DNA of 9,849 nucleotides from assembly GCF_000226255.1 (NCBI RefSeq), contig NZ_AGFG01000053.1, forward strand, positions 1 to 9,849, read 5' to 3'. Position numbers and translations under genes: made by a program. A model generated the notes under the pieces. It made no database searches. It was not told the DNA's origin and saw only the letters and a list, made by a program, of their open reading frames with translations. This document shows, in pieces, positions 1 through 6,612 of the stretch (position 1 is its first letter; every line of letters begins with the position of its first letter). The stretch comes from Desulfovibrio sp. A2. GTDB lineage: Bacteria > Desulfobacterota > Desulfovibrionia > Desulfovibrionales > Desulfovibrionaceae.

Positions 1-316
1 GGGCCCGGGCGCGGAACCACACGCATGACCGGTGACGCGCGCCGGGGGCGCAGTGCGAGTGCGGCGCCGCCTGGCGGATCCGTGCCAGGAGGGCGTGCAG
101 ATACCTGCACATGCCGCAAGTCCGCATGCGCCACTGCGTCAGTGAGTACTCTGCATCATCCAGGTGACGCGGGGGGCGATCCTCCACTCCGATGTGCGCC
201 TTGCTGCACCGCATGCAAGCGCATCCGATTGTAGTTGACCCTGAATGACGTGTTGACGTAGGTTCGAAACGAGTTTCGTGCACGCATCATGTTCATCATT
301 CATCAAAGGAGCGGCA
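1..316. other. Intergenic region with small inverted repeats, no supported gene
   Basis: I see no convincing coding region here. The one open frame (25-234) has a Cys/Arg/Pro-rich composition typical of random GC-rich DNA and no ribosome binding site. Two perfect short inverted repeats are visible: CCTGGC (70-75) with GCCAGG (84-89), and GTGCAG (95-100) with CTGCAC (105-110) around a 4-nt loop. They could be RNA hairpins belonging to a transcript from outside the window, or chance. No tRNA or rRNA is recognisable. The last 80 bases are less GC-rich and hold the control region of the next gene. Confidence 0.4.
265..278. promoter_or_regulatory. Candidate operator palindrome upstream of the Ros/MucR gene
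   Basis: CGAAAC (265-270) and GTTTCG (273-278) form a perfect 6+6 inverted repeat with a 2-nt centre, 39 bp before the start codon. Possible -35 hexamers (TTGACC at 235-240, TTGACG at 253-258) lie just upstream, but no good -10 partner is visible, so the promoter itself is not resolved. A direct repeat TTCATCA-TTCATCA (292-305) lies between the palindrome and the ribosome binding site. Ros/MucR proteins commonly repress their own genes at AT-richer sites, so autoregulation is a reasonable but untested reading. Confidence 0.35.
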
Positions 317-709
317 ATGACGGATAATTATCTGAAGGAAGCGCTTGACATCGTGAAGGCCCAGGCCAGTGTCCGGACCATGACCGAAGACGAGATAACC
401 ACCATGGTCCGGCGCCTTGCGGAAGGCATCCGGACCCTGAGCGAAGGTGGTGCGCTGCCTGAAAGCGCCGATGGCGCCGCCATGGACCCCAAGAAGGCCA
501 TCAAGGAAAAGTCCATTACCTGTTGCGAGTGCGGCAAGTCGTTCAAGATACTGACCAAGAAGCATCTGGGCACGCACGGGCTGACCCCTGAGACCTACCG
601 TGAGAAATGCGGTTACAAGAAGGGTACGCCCTTGGTCTGCAAGTCGTTGCAGCGCGAGCGGCGCAAGAAGATGCGCGACATGAAGCTGTGGGAGCGGCGC
701 GGGGCCTAG
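317..709 (+). CDS. Ros/MucR-family zinc-finger transcriptional regulator
   Basis: 130-residue cytoplasmic DNA-binding protein. It has the Ros/MucR layout: a helical N-terminal part (about residues 1-60), then a single C2H2-type finger with C69-x2-C72 and H83-x3-H87, followed by the family signature GLTPETYREKCG and a basic tail rich in Arg and Lys. In the family this fold binds AT-rich, degenerate targets and often acts as a global or H-NS-like regulator of surface, motility or symbiosis genes. What this copy controls cannot be read from the sequence. The start at 317 is chosen because AAAGGAG (305-311) sits 5 nt before it. An in-frame ATG at 278 lacks a Shine-Dalgarno sequence and adds residues that are not family-like. 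The gene stands alone and ends in a strong intrinsic terminator. Confidence 0.9.
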   Translation: MTDNYLKEALDIVKAQASVRTMTEDEITTMVRRLAEGIRTLSEGGALPESADGAAMDPKKAIKEKSITCCECGKSFKILTKKHLGTHGLTPETYREKCGYKKGTPLVCKSLQRERRKKMRDMKLWERRGA

Positions 710-741
710 CCCTGGCCAACCCCACGGGCTGGCAAGGACAA

Positions 742-772
742 CGCGGGCGATTTGCGGCGCCCGCGTTTTTTT
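742..772 (+). terminator. Rho-independent terminator of the Ros/MucR gene
   Basis: A perfect 8-bp stem CGCGGGCG (742-749) / CGCCCGCG (758-765) with an 8-nt loop is followed at once by seven T residues (766-772). It starts 32 bp after the stop codon. Confidence 0.93.
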
Positions 773-820
773 GGCCAGCCTTCTGCCACGCTGCTGCTCG
801 CGCTGCATGCGCCGCCGCCG

Positions 821-850
821 GTCTTGCCACGTCCTGCCCCGTCCTGCCCC
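821..850. repeat. 10-bp tandem repeat
   Basis: GTCCTGCCCC occurs twice head to tail (831-840 and 841-850), preceded by a degenerate copy GTCTTGCCAC (821-830) that matches at 8 of 10 positions. It is non-coding. It resembles other short tandem duplications in the window in style, not in sequence. Confidence 0.75.
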
Positions 851-948
851 TGTTCCACGCCGTCGCCAGAGGGCGTCGACGTCATGCGCAACGGTCTTCG
901 AGCACCCTCACGCCTCTTCACGCGTCATGTGAAATCCTTGGTGCCGAC

Positions 949-977
949 TAAAGTTTGTGCGGGCAACCTGCCGATAA
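949..977 (+). promoter_or_regulatory. Sigma-28 (FliA)-like promoter for the chemoreceptor gene
   Basis: TAAAGTTT (949-956) and GCCGATAA (970-977) are exact matches to the two halves of the enterobacterial FliA promoter consensus. The gap here is 13 nt, while the consensus gap between these octamers is 11. It lies upstream of a chemoreceptor gene, a class usually controlled by sigma-28 with the flagellar regulon, and would give an untranslated leader of about 135-140 nt. The exact match of both halves in GC-rich DNA argues against chance; the 2-nt wider spacing is the reason for caution. Confidence 0.6.
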
Positions 978-1122
978 GCACCCATGGAAACAGGCCCTTG
1001 CCGGGAGTTCGCATGAAATCTCGCTCTACGCTTGTTGACAGTGATTCCTGATAGAGCTAGGCCCGCGTGAGGCGCTCCGAAAACACCCGGCGCGCATTGT
1101 TTCGTCATCCCTGGGAGGGGCT

Positions 1123-2940
1123 ATGTTTCGCGATCTCAGCCTGAAATGGAAAATCCTCATCGTGGCGCTTGTCGGGCCGGTCATCGTGGCCGCCATCATG
1201 GCCTGGCAGCGCGTGGACGACATCCGCACCGGGGCTGAAGAAGCGATTCTCCAGAAAAGCCGGGCCGTGGTGCTCATGGCCGAGGCCACCCGCAACGAGA
1301 TGGGCCGCAAGCTCGAAATCGGGCTGATGCGTCCCTTCGAGGAACTGCCCCGCGACAAGATCATGGACGCGGTGCCCGTGGTCACCGCCATGCGCATGGC
1401 CGCGCAGAACGCCGCGCAGGCGGGGTACGAGTTCCGGGTGCCCAAGGTGCAGCCGCGCAACCCCGCCAACACCCCGACGCCGCTCGAACTTTCGGCCATG
1501 CAGGAGATGGAGCGCGACAACCTTGCGGAAAAGGTCATCCACACGCCGGACAAGATTTACTATTTCCGGCCCATCAAGCTGACCCAGGAATGCCTGTTCT
1601 GCCACGGCGACCAGGCCGGTCAGCCCGACGTGGTGGGCGGCACCAAGGAAGGCTGGAAGGTGGGGGAAACCCACGGGGCCTTCGTGGTCATCAGTTCGCT
1701 GCAAAAGGCCCACGAGCAGGTCATGCAGGCGCGCATGGCCGTGGCCGGGTGGACCCTGCTGGTGCTGGCGCTGCTGTTCGGGGCCATCTGGGTGATCCTG
1801 AACCGGGGCGTCATTGGCCCGCTGTTGCGCATCCGCCAGTTCGCGGGGCAGGTGGCCGCCGGTTCGCTGGACGCCCGCGCCGAGGGCGACTATTCGGCCG
1901 AGTTGGGCGAAGTGAAGGGTGCCATCGAAACCATGGTGGGCAACCTGAAGCAGAAGATGCACGAGGCCGACCAGCGCCGTGCCGACGCAGACGCCCACGC
2001 GGCCCGCGCAGAAACCGCCCTGGCCGAAGCCCGCGAGCAGGAAGCCAGGGTCAACGAGTTGTTGCGGCGCATGACCTCGGTGGCCGGAGAGGCATCCACC
2101 ATCGCCCAGCAGGTTTCGCTGGCGGCCGAAGCCCTGTCCGCCCAGGTGGAGCAGGTTTCCGCCGGGGCCGAGCGGCAGTCTGCCCGCGCGGGCGAAACCG
2201 CCACCGCCATGGAAGAGATGAACGCCACGGTGCTTGAGGTGGCGCGCAGTTCCGGCAGTTCCGCCCACAGCGCCGAAGAGGCCAAGTCCAAGGCCCAGGA
2301 GGGCGAAAAGGTGGTCGGCGGCGCGGTGGTGGCCATCAGCCAGGTGCACGAGCAGGCCCAGACCCTGCAAGGCGAAATGTCGTCCCTGGGCAAGCAGGCC
2401 GAGGACATCGGTCGGATCATGGACGTGATTTCGGACATCGCCGACCAGACCAACCTGCTGGCGCTGAACGCGGCCATCGAAGCGGCCCGCGCTGGCGATG
2501 CGGGGCGCGGTTTTGCCGTGGTGGCCGACGAAGTGCGCAAGCTGGCCGAAAAGACCATGAACGCCACCAAGGAAGTGGGCCAGGCCATCCAGTCCATTCA
2601 GGCCGGGGCCCGCAACAACATCAAGGGTATGGAAACGGCGGCCGCCGCCGTGGACGAGGCCACCCGCATGGCCCGCCAGTCTGGCGAGGCGTTGCAGCGC
2701 ATCGTGGCCCTGTCGGAGGAAAACTCCGACCAGGTGCGCTCCATCGCCACCGCCGCCGAGCAGCAGTCCGCCACCAGCGAGGAGATCAACCGCGCGGTGG
2801 AGGACATCAGCCGCATCGCGTCCGAAACGGCCGAGGGCATGAACGAGGCCGCCGGGGCCGTGCTGAAGCTGGCCGGGTTGGCCAAGGCGCTGGAAAAGCA
2901 GATCGACCAGCTGACGGCGGGCTCTGCCGACAAGGCCTGA
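1123..2940 (+). CDS. Methyl-accepting chemotaxis protein with periplasmic c-heme (DUF3365-like) sensor
   Basis: 605-residue inner-membrane chemoreceptor. It has TM1 at about residues 10-29, a periplasmic domain of about 30-205, TM2 at about 207-228, a HAMP linker at about 229-281, and a long cytoplasmic signalling coiled coil whose conserved hairpin tip ([19 protein letters not shown]) begins at D441. The periplasmic part resembles the DUF3365/Tll0287-like heme domain and holds one CxxCH c-heme motif, C157-L-F-C160-H161, followed by GD. The likely signal is redox state, oxygen or another heme ligand, passed to CheA/CheW. Desulfovibrio DcrA is a precedent for a c-heme chemoreceptor, but I do not claim orthology. 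The C terminus (…SADKA) lacks an NWETF-type CheR-tethering pentapeptide. The start is supported by GGGAGGGG 5 nt upstream. It is monocistronic, with a possible sigma-28 promoter before it and a strong hairpin after it. Confidence 0.93.
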   Translation: MFRDLSLKWKILIVALVGPVIVAAIMAWQRVDDIRTGAEEAILQKSRAVVLMAEATRNEMGRKLEIGLMRPFEELPRDKIMDAVPVVTAMRMAAQNAAQAGYEFRVPKVQPRNPANTPTPLELSAMQEMERDNLAEKVIHTPDKIYYFRPIKLTQECLFCHGDQAGQPDVVGGTKEGWKVGETHGAFVVISSLQKAHEQVMQARMAVAGWTLLVLALLFGAIWVILNRGVIGPLLRIRQFAGQVAAGSLDARAEGDYSAELGEVKGAIETMVGNLKQKMHEADQRRADADAHAARAETALAEAREQEARVNELLRRMTSVAGEASTIAQQVSLAAEALSAQVEQVSAGAERQSARAGETATAMEEMNATVLEVARSSGSSAHSAEEAKSKAQEGEKVVGGAVVAISQVHEQAQTLQGEMSSLGKQAEDIGRIMDVISDIADQTNLLALNAAIEAARAGDAGRGFAVVADEVRKLAEKTMNATKEVGQAIQSIQAGARNNIKGMETAAAAVDEATRMARQSGEALQRIVALSEENSDQVRSIATAAEQQSATSEEINRAVEDISRIASETAEGMNEAAGAVLKLAGLAKALEKQIDQLTAGSADKA

Positions 2941-2944
2941 TGCC

Positions 2945-3026
2945 CGGCGCGCCGTGGCGGCGCGCCCTGCCGGATGCGTGAAGACATGAACACGGCCCGC
3001 GCCCTTTTGGGGGTGCGGGCCGTGTT
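2945..3026 (+). terminator. Terminator hairpins after the chemoreceptor gene
   Basis: Two hairpins follow the stop codon. The first is a GGCGCGCC repeat pair around a short loop, starting near 2945. The second has a perfect 12-bp stem, AACACGGCCCGC (2989-3000) with GCGGGCCGTGTT (3015-3026), which extends inward to about 16 pairs if a G-U pair is allowed. The tract after the second stem is only moderately T-rich (GTGTCT), so termination could be less efficient than at the T7-tailed terminator at 742-772. A spurious ATG at 2974 in frame with the next gene lies inside this region. Confidence 0.75.
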
Positions 3027-3042
3027 GTGTCTAGCGTGCGGC

Positions 3043-3064
3043 GCGTGGCATGCGGATGCCGCGC
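3043..3064. repeat. Inverted repeat in the leader of the Cys4-module gene
   Basis: GCGTGGCAT (3043-3051) can pair with ATGCCGCGC (3056-3064) around a GCGG loop, with one G-U pair. It lies about 105 bp before the next start codon. No T tract follows, so a role as an RNA structure or protein site is open. No clear promoter is seen between 3031 and 3168. Confidence 0.35.
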
Positions 3065-3168
3065 CCGCGACGTGCGGCGCATGCGCCCGGCGGAGAATGG
3101 CGGGAAACGCCCGTCCCGTGCGCATAAACCCGTGGCGGGTGCGGGAGAAACCGTGTAGGGGAGGAGCC

Positions 3169-3765
3169 ATGTCGCACGTGAAGACCATCCGCGCCATCCG
3201 CCGCTTCTGCCTCGACTGTCAGGGCGGTGTCGCGCGCGAGGTGCGGCTGTGCCCGGACACGGGCTGCGGCCTGTACGCGTGGCGGCTGGCCGGCATCCTT
3301 ACCGGTGGCGCGGGATGCGGCAGACACGAGGCGGCCGGTGGCCATGATCTTGATGTCCCCGATGCTTCCGACGCCACCGACCCTGCGGATTCCCCCGGTG
3401 CCCTCCAGAGGGTGGGCGCGCACGCAAAGACCATGTCCCGCGCGTCCGGCGCGTCTGGCCTGTCGGGCGCATCCGGCGCATCCGGGGGACGGTCCTTGCC
3501 TGCCGACGCACAGGCCGATCCGCTGCCGGGCGCGCTGCCGCTCATCGCCCAGACCCTGCCCGACGAGCGCCCGGTGCGGGCCATCCGCCGCTATTGCGTG
3601 GCCTGCTGCGGCGGCGAGCGGAGCGAAGTGCGCACCTGCGACGCCCGCGACCGCTGCGCCCTGTGGTCCTACCGCTTCGGCGTGCTTCCCGAAACCTACC
3701 GCCGGGTCAAGGCCCGCCTTACCGGCCCCCGCGCGCTGGTGCTGCCGGGGCTGCCCACGGGCTAG
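3169..3765 (+). CDS. Small protein with two Cys4 (zinc-ribbon-like) modules joined by an Ala-Ser-Gly linker
   Basis: 198 residues, cytoplasmic, no membrane segment. Two related modules are visible. Module 1 is IRAIRRFCLDCQGG with C14-x2-C17-x10-C28-x4-C33; module 2 is VRAIRRYCVACCGG with C143-x2-C146-x10-C157-x5-C163. Both continue into a hydrophobic/aromatic segment ending Arg-Leu or Arg-Phe (YAWRL, WSYRF). Single modules of this kind (Ile-Arg-x-x-C-x2-C-x-G…) are, from memory, common in phage-like and deltaproteobacterial hypothetical proteins, and likely bind Zn; the function is unknown to me. Between them (about 45-130) is a low-complexity stretch with five tandem (A/L)SG tripeptides at 92-106. 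The start is chosen by GGGGAGGAG ending 3 nt before the ATG; the open frame upstream to 2974 overlaps a terminator and has no ribosome binding site. Confidence 0.75.
   Translation: MSHVKTIRAIRRFCLDCQGGVAREVRLCPDTGCGLYAWRLAGILTGGAGCGRHEAAGGHDLDVPDASDATDPADSPGALQRVGAHAKTMSRASGASGLSGASGASGGRSLPADAQADPLPGALPLIAQTLPDERPVRAIRRYCVACCGGERSEVRTCDARDRCALWSYRFGVLPETYRRVKARLTGPRALVLPGLPTG
3442..3486 (+). repeat. Five 9-bp tandem repeats coding (A/L)SG
   Basis: Five consecutive 9-bp units: GCGTCCGGC, GCGTCTGGC, CTGTCGGGC, GCATCCGGC, GCATCCGGG. The unit keeps the reading frame, so changes in copy number lengthen or shorten the linker between the two Cys4 modules without breaking the protein. Units 1-2 and 4-5 are the most similar pairs, suggesting local duplications. 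Confidence 0.85.
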
Positions 3766-3787
3766 GCAGGCTCCGGACCGCAGCGCC

Positions 3788-3843
3788 AAGGCGCATTGCC
3801 CCATTTCCTTCGGCCGGTTCGTCCGGAACGGGGCCGCCTTTTT
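3788..3843 (+). terminator. Probable terminator after the Cys4-module gene
   Basis: AAGGCG (3788-3793) and GCCCC (3798-3802) can pair with GGGGC (3830-3834) and CGCCTT (from 3835), with a small bulge on the left arm. A T5 run (3839-3843) follows. An internal GTTC/GAAC hairpin can form in the loop. The stem is imperfect, so this is less certain than the terminator at 742-772. The rest of the gap to 4004 is pyrimidine-rich with scattered TGCCCG copies and shows no clear promoter. Confidence 0.5.
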
Positions 3844-4004
3844 CCCGGTTTTCCGCATGCGGGCGCGGTCTTCGCCGTCCCGCGTTCACGTGCCGCACCC
3901 CCGCCCTGCTTTGCCCGCGCCCTTCCTTGCCCGTGCTCTTCTCTGCCCGCGCGTTGCATCGCCGCGTGAAACGGGCCACAACGGCGGGAACACCGGAGGT
4001 GCCC

Positions 4005-5051
4005 ATGCCCGCCGCCTACCTGTCCCTGCCGCCCGGAGAGTTGACCCGTCGCGCCCATGCGCTGGTGGCGCGCCTTGCCGCCTGCGACATCTGCCCGCAC
4101 CGTTGCGCGGCCGACCGCCAGCACGGCGAGCACGGCCTGTGCGGGGCCGGGCGCATGGCCGAGGTGGCCGACTACTGCCTGCACCACGGCGAGGAAGCGC
4201 CGCTGGTGGGGGCCACCGGCTCCGGCACGGTGTTCTTCACCCATTGCAACCTGTCCTGCGGGTTCTGCCAGAACCGCGACATCAGCCAGCCCCCGGAAGG
4301 CTACGAACGCGAACAGCCCCCGCGCGCCCACCGCGCAACGCCCGAGCAGCTGGCCGCCGTGTTCCTGGACCTGCAACGGCAGGGGGCCGCCAACATCAAT
4401 CTGGTTTCGCCCTCGCACGTGGCCCCGCAGATCATGGAGGCGCTGGCCGTGGCCGTGCCCGCCGGGCTTGCGCTGCCGCTGGTGTGGAACAGCGGGGGGT
4501 ATGACGCGCTGTCCACGCTGCGCGCCTTCGACGGGGTGGTGGACATCTACATGCCCGACGTGAAGTTCTGGGATCCGGCCGTGGCCGCGCGGTGGTGCGG
4601 CGCGCACGACTACCCGGAGCGGGCGCGCGAGGCCGTGGCCGAGATGCACCGCCAGGTGGGCGATCTGGTGCTGGCCAAACAGGTCGGACAGGACGAAGGG
4701 GCCGGACAGGCCGAACTGGTCGGGCAGGACGGGCGGGGCATGGCCGTGCGTGGTCTGCTGGTGCGGCACATGGTGCTGCCGGGCGGCCTTGCGGGCACCC
4801 CGCAATGGATGCGCTTTCTGGCCGGGCTGTCCCCGCGCACCTACGTCAACGTCATGGGGCAGTACCGGCCGTGCGGCCGGGCCGTGGGGAACGCGGAAAT
4901 GGGCCGCCACCCCACGGGCGCGGAACTGCGCGCGGCGCGGCAGACCGCCCTCGATGCCGGACTGACACGGCTGGACCGCCTGAACTGGTGGGAAGAGGAC
5001 CTAGCCCGCCATCTGTACGAGCGGCTGACGGGGGGCGATGCCCCGGACTAG
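4005..5051 (+). CDS. PflX-like radical SAM protein (COG1313 type)
   Basis: 348-residue cytoplasmic Fe-S protein. The radical SAM motif C81-x3-C85-x2-C88 (THCNLSCGFCQN) binds the 4Fe-4S cluster that cleaves S-adenosylmethionine. An N-terminal Cys set, C27-x2-C30-x3-C34-x11-C46, precedes it, as is usual for PflX-type relatives of the pyruvate formate-lyase activating enzyme, and may hold a further metal site. Other landmarks are ATGSGTVFFTHCNL, NINLVSPSH, LPLVWNSGGY, DIYMPDVKF and the C-terminal VMGQYRP. The family's substrate is not established; an activase or modification role is inference. Between residues 227 and 244, just before RGLLVRHMVLPG, the protein carries three tandem 6-residue repeats that I do not expect in the family. 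The start is set by GGAGGT 5 nt upstream. An upstream open frame to 3594 lies over another gene and a terminator and is not used. Confidence 0.88.
   Translation: MPAAYLSLPPGELTRRAHALVARLAACDICPHRCAADRQHGEHGLCGAGRMAEVADYCLHHGEEAPLVGATGSGTVFFTHCNLSCGFCQNRDISQPPEGYEREQPPRAHRATPEQLAAVFLDLQRQGAANINLVSPSHVAPQIMEALAVAVPAGLALPLVWNSGGYDALSTLRAFDGVVDIYMPDVKFWDPAVAARWCGAHDYPERAREAVAEMHRQVGDLVLAKQVGQDEGAGQAELVGQDGRGMAVRGLLVRHMVLPGGLAGTPQWMRFLAGLSPRTYVNVMGQYRPCGRAVGNAEMGRHPTGAELRAARQTALDAGLTRLDRLNWWEEDLARHLYERLTGGDAPD
4683..4736 (+). repeat. Three in-frame 18-bp tandem repeats in the radical SAM gene
   Basis: Units 4683-4700, 4701-4718 and 4719-4736 encode VGQDEG, AGQAEL and VGQDGR. Each starts with G(T/C)CGG(A/G)CAGG. 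They make a hydrophilic, probably surface loop in place of the short turn expected between a strand (DLVLAKQ) and RGLLVRHMVLP. The length is a multiple of three, so the downstream frame is intact. Confidence 0.85.
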
Positions 5052-5060
5052 CCCTGGCGT

Positions 5061-5831
5061 TCAGGCCACGGGCGCGCCCCGGCGCAGCCGGGCGCGGATG
5101 TCGGAAAGCTGGTCCTCCATGGCCGCAACGTGCGCCAGCAGGCGCGCTTCTTCGGTGGTGCGGTGCAGCGCCGCGCGCACGGCCCCGTGCTCGAACACCA
5201 GCCGCCGGTCGGCGGACAGGGCCAGCACCGGGTCGTGGGTGGCGATGACCACGATCTTGTCGCTGCGCAGCAACAGGTCCAGCGCGCGCCGCTTGTCCAC
5301 CCCGGCGTTTTCTATCTCGTCTATCAGCAGCACCGGCGACCAGCTGAGCAGGGCCGCGTCCGCGATCATCAGCGCACGCGACTGCCCGCCCGAAAGCTGG
5401 GTGAGCTGCGCGTCATCCCCGAACGGTTCACCCGCAAGGTCGTTGGCCGCCGCCAGCACCGCGCGCGCCGTGGCGTCCGGGTCGGGCACGGCGCGGCTTT
5501 CGGCGTGCATGCGGATGAACGGCAGCACGCGCATGTCCAGCACGAAGTTCATGTTCTGGGTCAGCTGGGCCACCAGCCGCCCTTGCAGGGCAAAGCGGCG
5601 GTCGGCGTCGGGAACCGCGTCGTCCAGCAGGATGCGCCTGCCGGAGGGGGTGTCCGCGGCGGCCAGCGATTCGATGTCGTGCAGGAAGCGGCTCTTGCCC
5701 GATCCCGTGGGGCCGAGCAGGGCCGTGACCTCGCCGGGGCGGAAGGCCACGTCCGCCTGTTCCGCGCGGCCCGACTTGTCGTGCCCGGCCAGCACGGTGA
5801 GGGTGCGCAGCACCGGTGCGTCAGTCGCCAT
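5061..5831 (-). CDS. Stand-alone ABC ATPase, third gene of a permease-less operon
   Basis: 256 residues, cytoplasmic. Walker A GPTGSGKS (40-47), Q-loop Q92, signature LSGGQ (146-150), Walker B VLLIDE (167-172) and H-loop H199 are all present, so it should hydrolyse ATP. The sequence after Walker B is DEIENAGVDK rather than the usual DEP-T-x-x-LD of importers. The C-terminal 30 residues (about 225-250) are charged and helical, possibly coiled coil. No membrane domain is fused or adjacent. The start ATG (5831) overlaps the end of the GTPase gene by 11 bp and has AGGGAG in front of it, so translation is probably coupled. With its two upstream neighbours it likely powers a soluble complex; a transporter using a permease encoded elsewhere remains possible. 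Confidence 0.87.
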   Translation of the reverse strand: MATDAPVLRTLTVLAGHDKSGRAEQADVAFRPGEVTALLGPTGSGKSRFLHDIESLAAADTPSGRRILLDDAVPDADRRFALQGRLVAQLTQNMNFVLDMRVLPFIRMHAESRAVPDPDATARAVLAAANDLAGEPFGDDAQLTQLSGGQSRALMIADAALLSWSPVLLIDEIENAGVDKRRALDLLLRSDKIVVIATHDPVLALSADRRLVFEHGAVRAALHRTTEEARLLAHVAAMEDQLSDIRARLRRGAPVA

Positions 5832-6612
5832 GGGGATGCTCCCTGAACGTTGCCGTGCCCGCGCCCGCGTCGCCTTCTCCGCACGCCGCGTAGGCGGCCT
5901 CGCCCTCCGGGTCGCGCGGGGGCGTGGCGGCGAACTCGGCCTTGCGCACGTTGCCCTTCTGGTAGCGCGCGCCGATGCGCGTTTCGCTCAGGCAGTACGA
6001 GCACACGGCGGCGGGCATGGCGAAGCGCAGCCGCATGTCCGTCACCGTGGCGATGTCCGGCGCGCGGGAGAGCACCGTGGCCAGTTCCTGGCAGCCCTGC
6101 CCGGTCAGCCCGTTGATGTGGCGGATCAGCGCGCGCCCGTTCATCTGGCGGATGCGGTGGCGGTACACCTCGCGCTCGGCCTGCGAGACCAGGTCGCCCT
6201 TGGTCACCAGCACCATGTCCGCCAGGCGCAGCATGGGGCCGATCTTTTCCGGCGCGTCGATGCCCATCAGGTTGTCCACCACGCACAGGGCCAGCGCCCC
6301 GCGCAGATGGGGCGAGCAGCGGTTGCACAGCCCGGCCGTCTCGATGACGCAACACTCCGCCCCTGTCCCGGCGGCCCAGCCCCAGGCCTCTTCCAGGTTG
6401 GTGGCGAAGAAGTGGTCCGGGCACAGCCCGCCGGACAGGGCGGCCACGGCGGTGATGCCCGCCGCCGCGTAGGCGGCGGCGTCGCGGGTTTGCAGGCAGT
6501 CGAACTTGACGACCGCCGTGCGCACCCCCTGCGCGGCCAGCAGCCCGCAGGCGCGTGCAAGCACCGATGTCTTGCCGCACGAGGGCGGCCCAGCCACGGT
6601 CACGAGACGCAT
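5821..6612 (-). CDS. HypB/UreG-like SIMIBI GTPase, putative metallochaperone
   Basis: 263 residues, cytoplasmic. The P-loop is GPPSCGKTS (8-16), close to HypB GAPGSGKTS and UreG. Next come VVKFDCLQTRD (C39), SGGLCPDHFF (C64, H67; compare the metal-binding Cys-Pro-His motif of UreG), and IETAGLCNRCSPH (C96, C99, H102) where HypB has ENVGNLVCP. The guanine-specificity motif is TKGD (137-140), followed by SQAE. A further C204-x2-C207 pair lies near the C terminus. Family knowledge says such G3E GTPases deliver Ni or other metals to apo-enzymes with GTP hydrolysis; the extra Cys pairs fit metal or Fe-S binding, but the target here is unknown. It overlaps the upstream gene by 13 bp and the downstream gene by 11 bp, which indicates one transcript and coupled translation. 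Confidence 0.85.
   Translation of the reverse strand: MRLVTVAGPPSCGKTSVLARACGLLAAQGVRTAVVKFDCLQTRDAAAYAAAGITAVAALSGGLCPDHFFATNLEEAWGWAAGTGAECCVIETAGLCNRCSPHLRGALALCVVDNLMGIDAPEKIGPMLRLADMVLVTKGDLVSQAEREVYRHRIRQMNGRALIRHINGLTGQGCQELATVLSRAPDIATVTDMRLRFAMPAAVCSYCLSETRIGARYQKGNVRKAEFAATPPRDPEGEAAYAACGEGDAGAGTATFREHPHGD

Larger units (their letters stand above)
773..1122. other. 350-bp intergenic region before the chemoreceptor gene
   Basis: No gene is supported. The left part holds a 10-bp tandem repeat (821-850). The middle holds a sigma-28-like promoter (949-977). The right part contains a 12-codon mini-ORF (1013-1051) with a weak GGGAG upstream, and a TTGACA at 1035-1040 without a good -10 partner. 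The chemoreceptor ribosome binding site GGGAGGGG is just before the start codon. Confidence 0.5.

Noticed and set aside
1..316. tRNA or structured RNA gene at the left edge
   Set aside because: Small hairpins are present, but no cloverleaf, T-loop or other known RNA signature could be assembled.
1013..1051. 12-codon leader peptide before the chemoreceptor
   Set aside because: It has a weak GGGAG upstream but no regulatory codon run or attenuator-type hairpin; not separable from chance.
1035..1063. Sigma-70 promoter using TTGACA at 1035-1040
   Set aside because: No acceptable -10 hexamer at 16-18 bp; the sequence there is TAGGCC-like.
1105..2370. 421-codon open frame on the minus strand
   Set aside because: Antisense to the chemoreceptor; His/Leu/Gly-rich shadow translation.
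3227..4504. 425-codon open frame on the plus strand
   Set aside because: Runs out of frame through two real genes and the terminator between them; Arg/Pro/Ala-rich with no domain.
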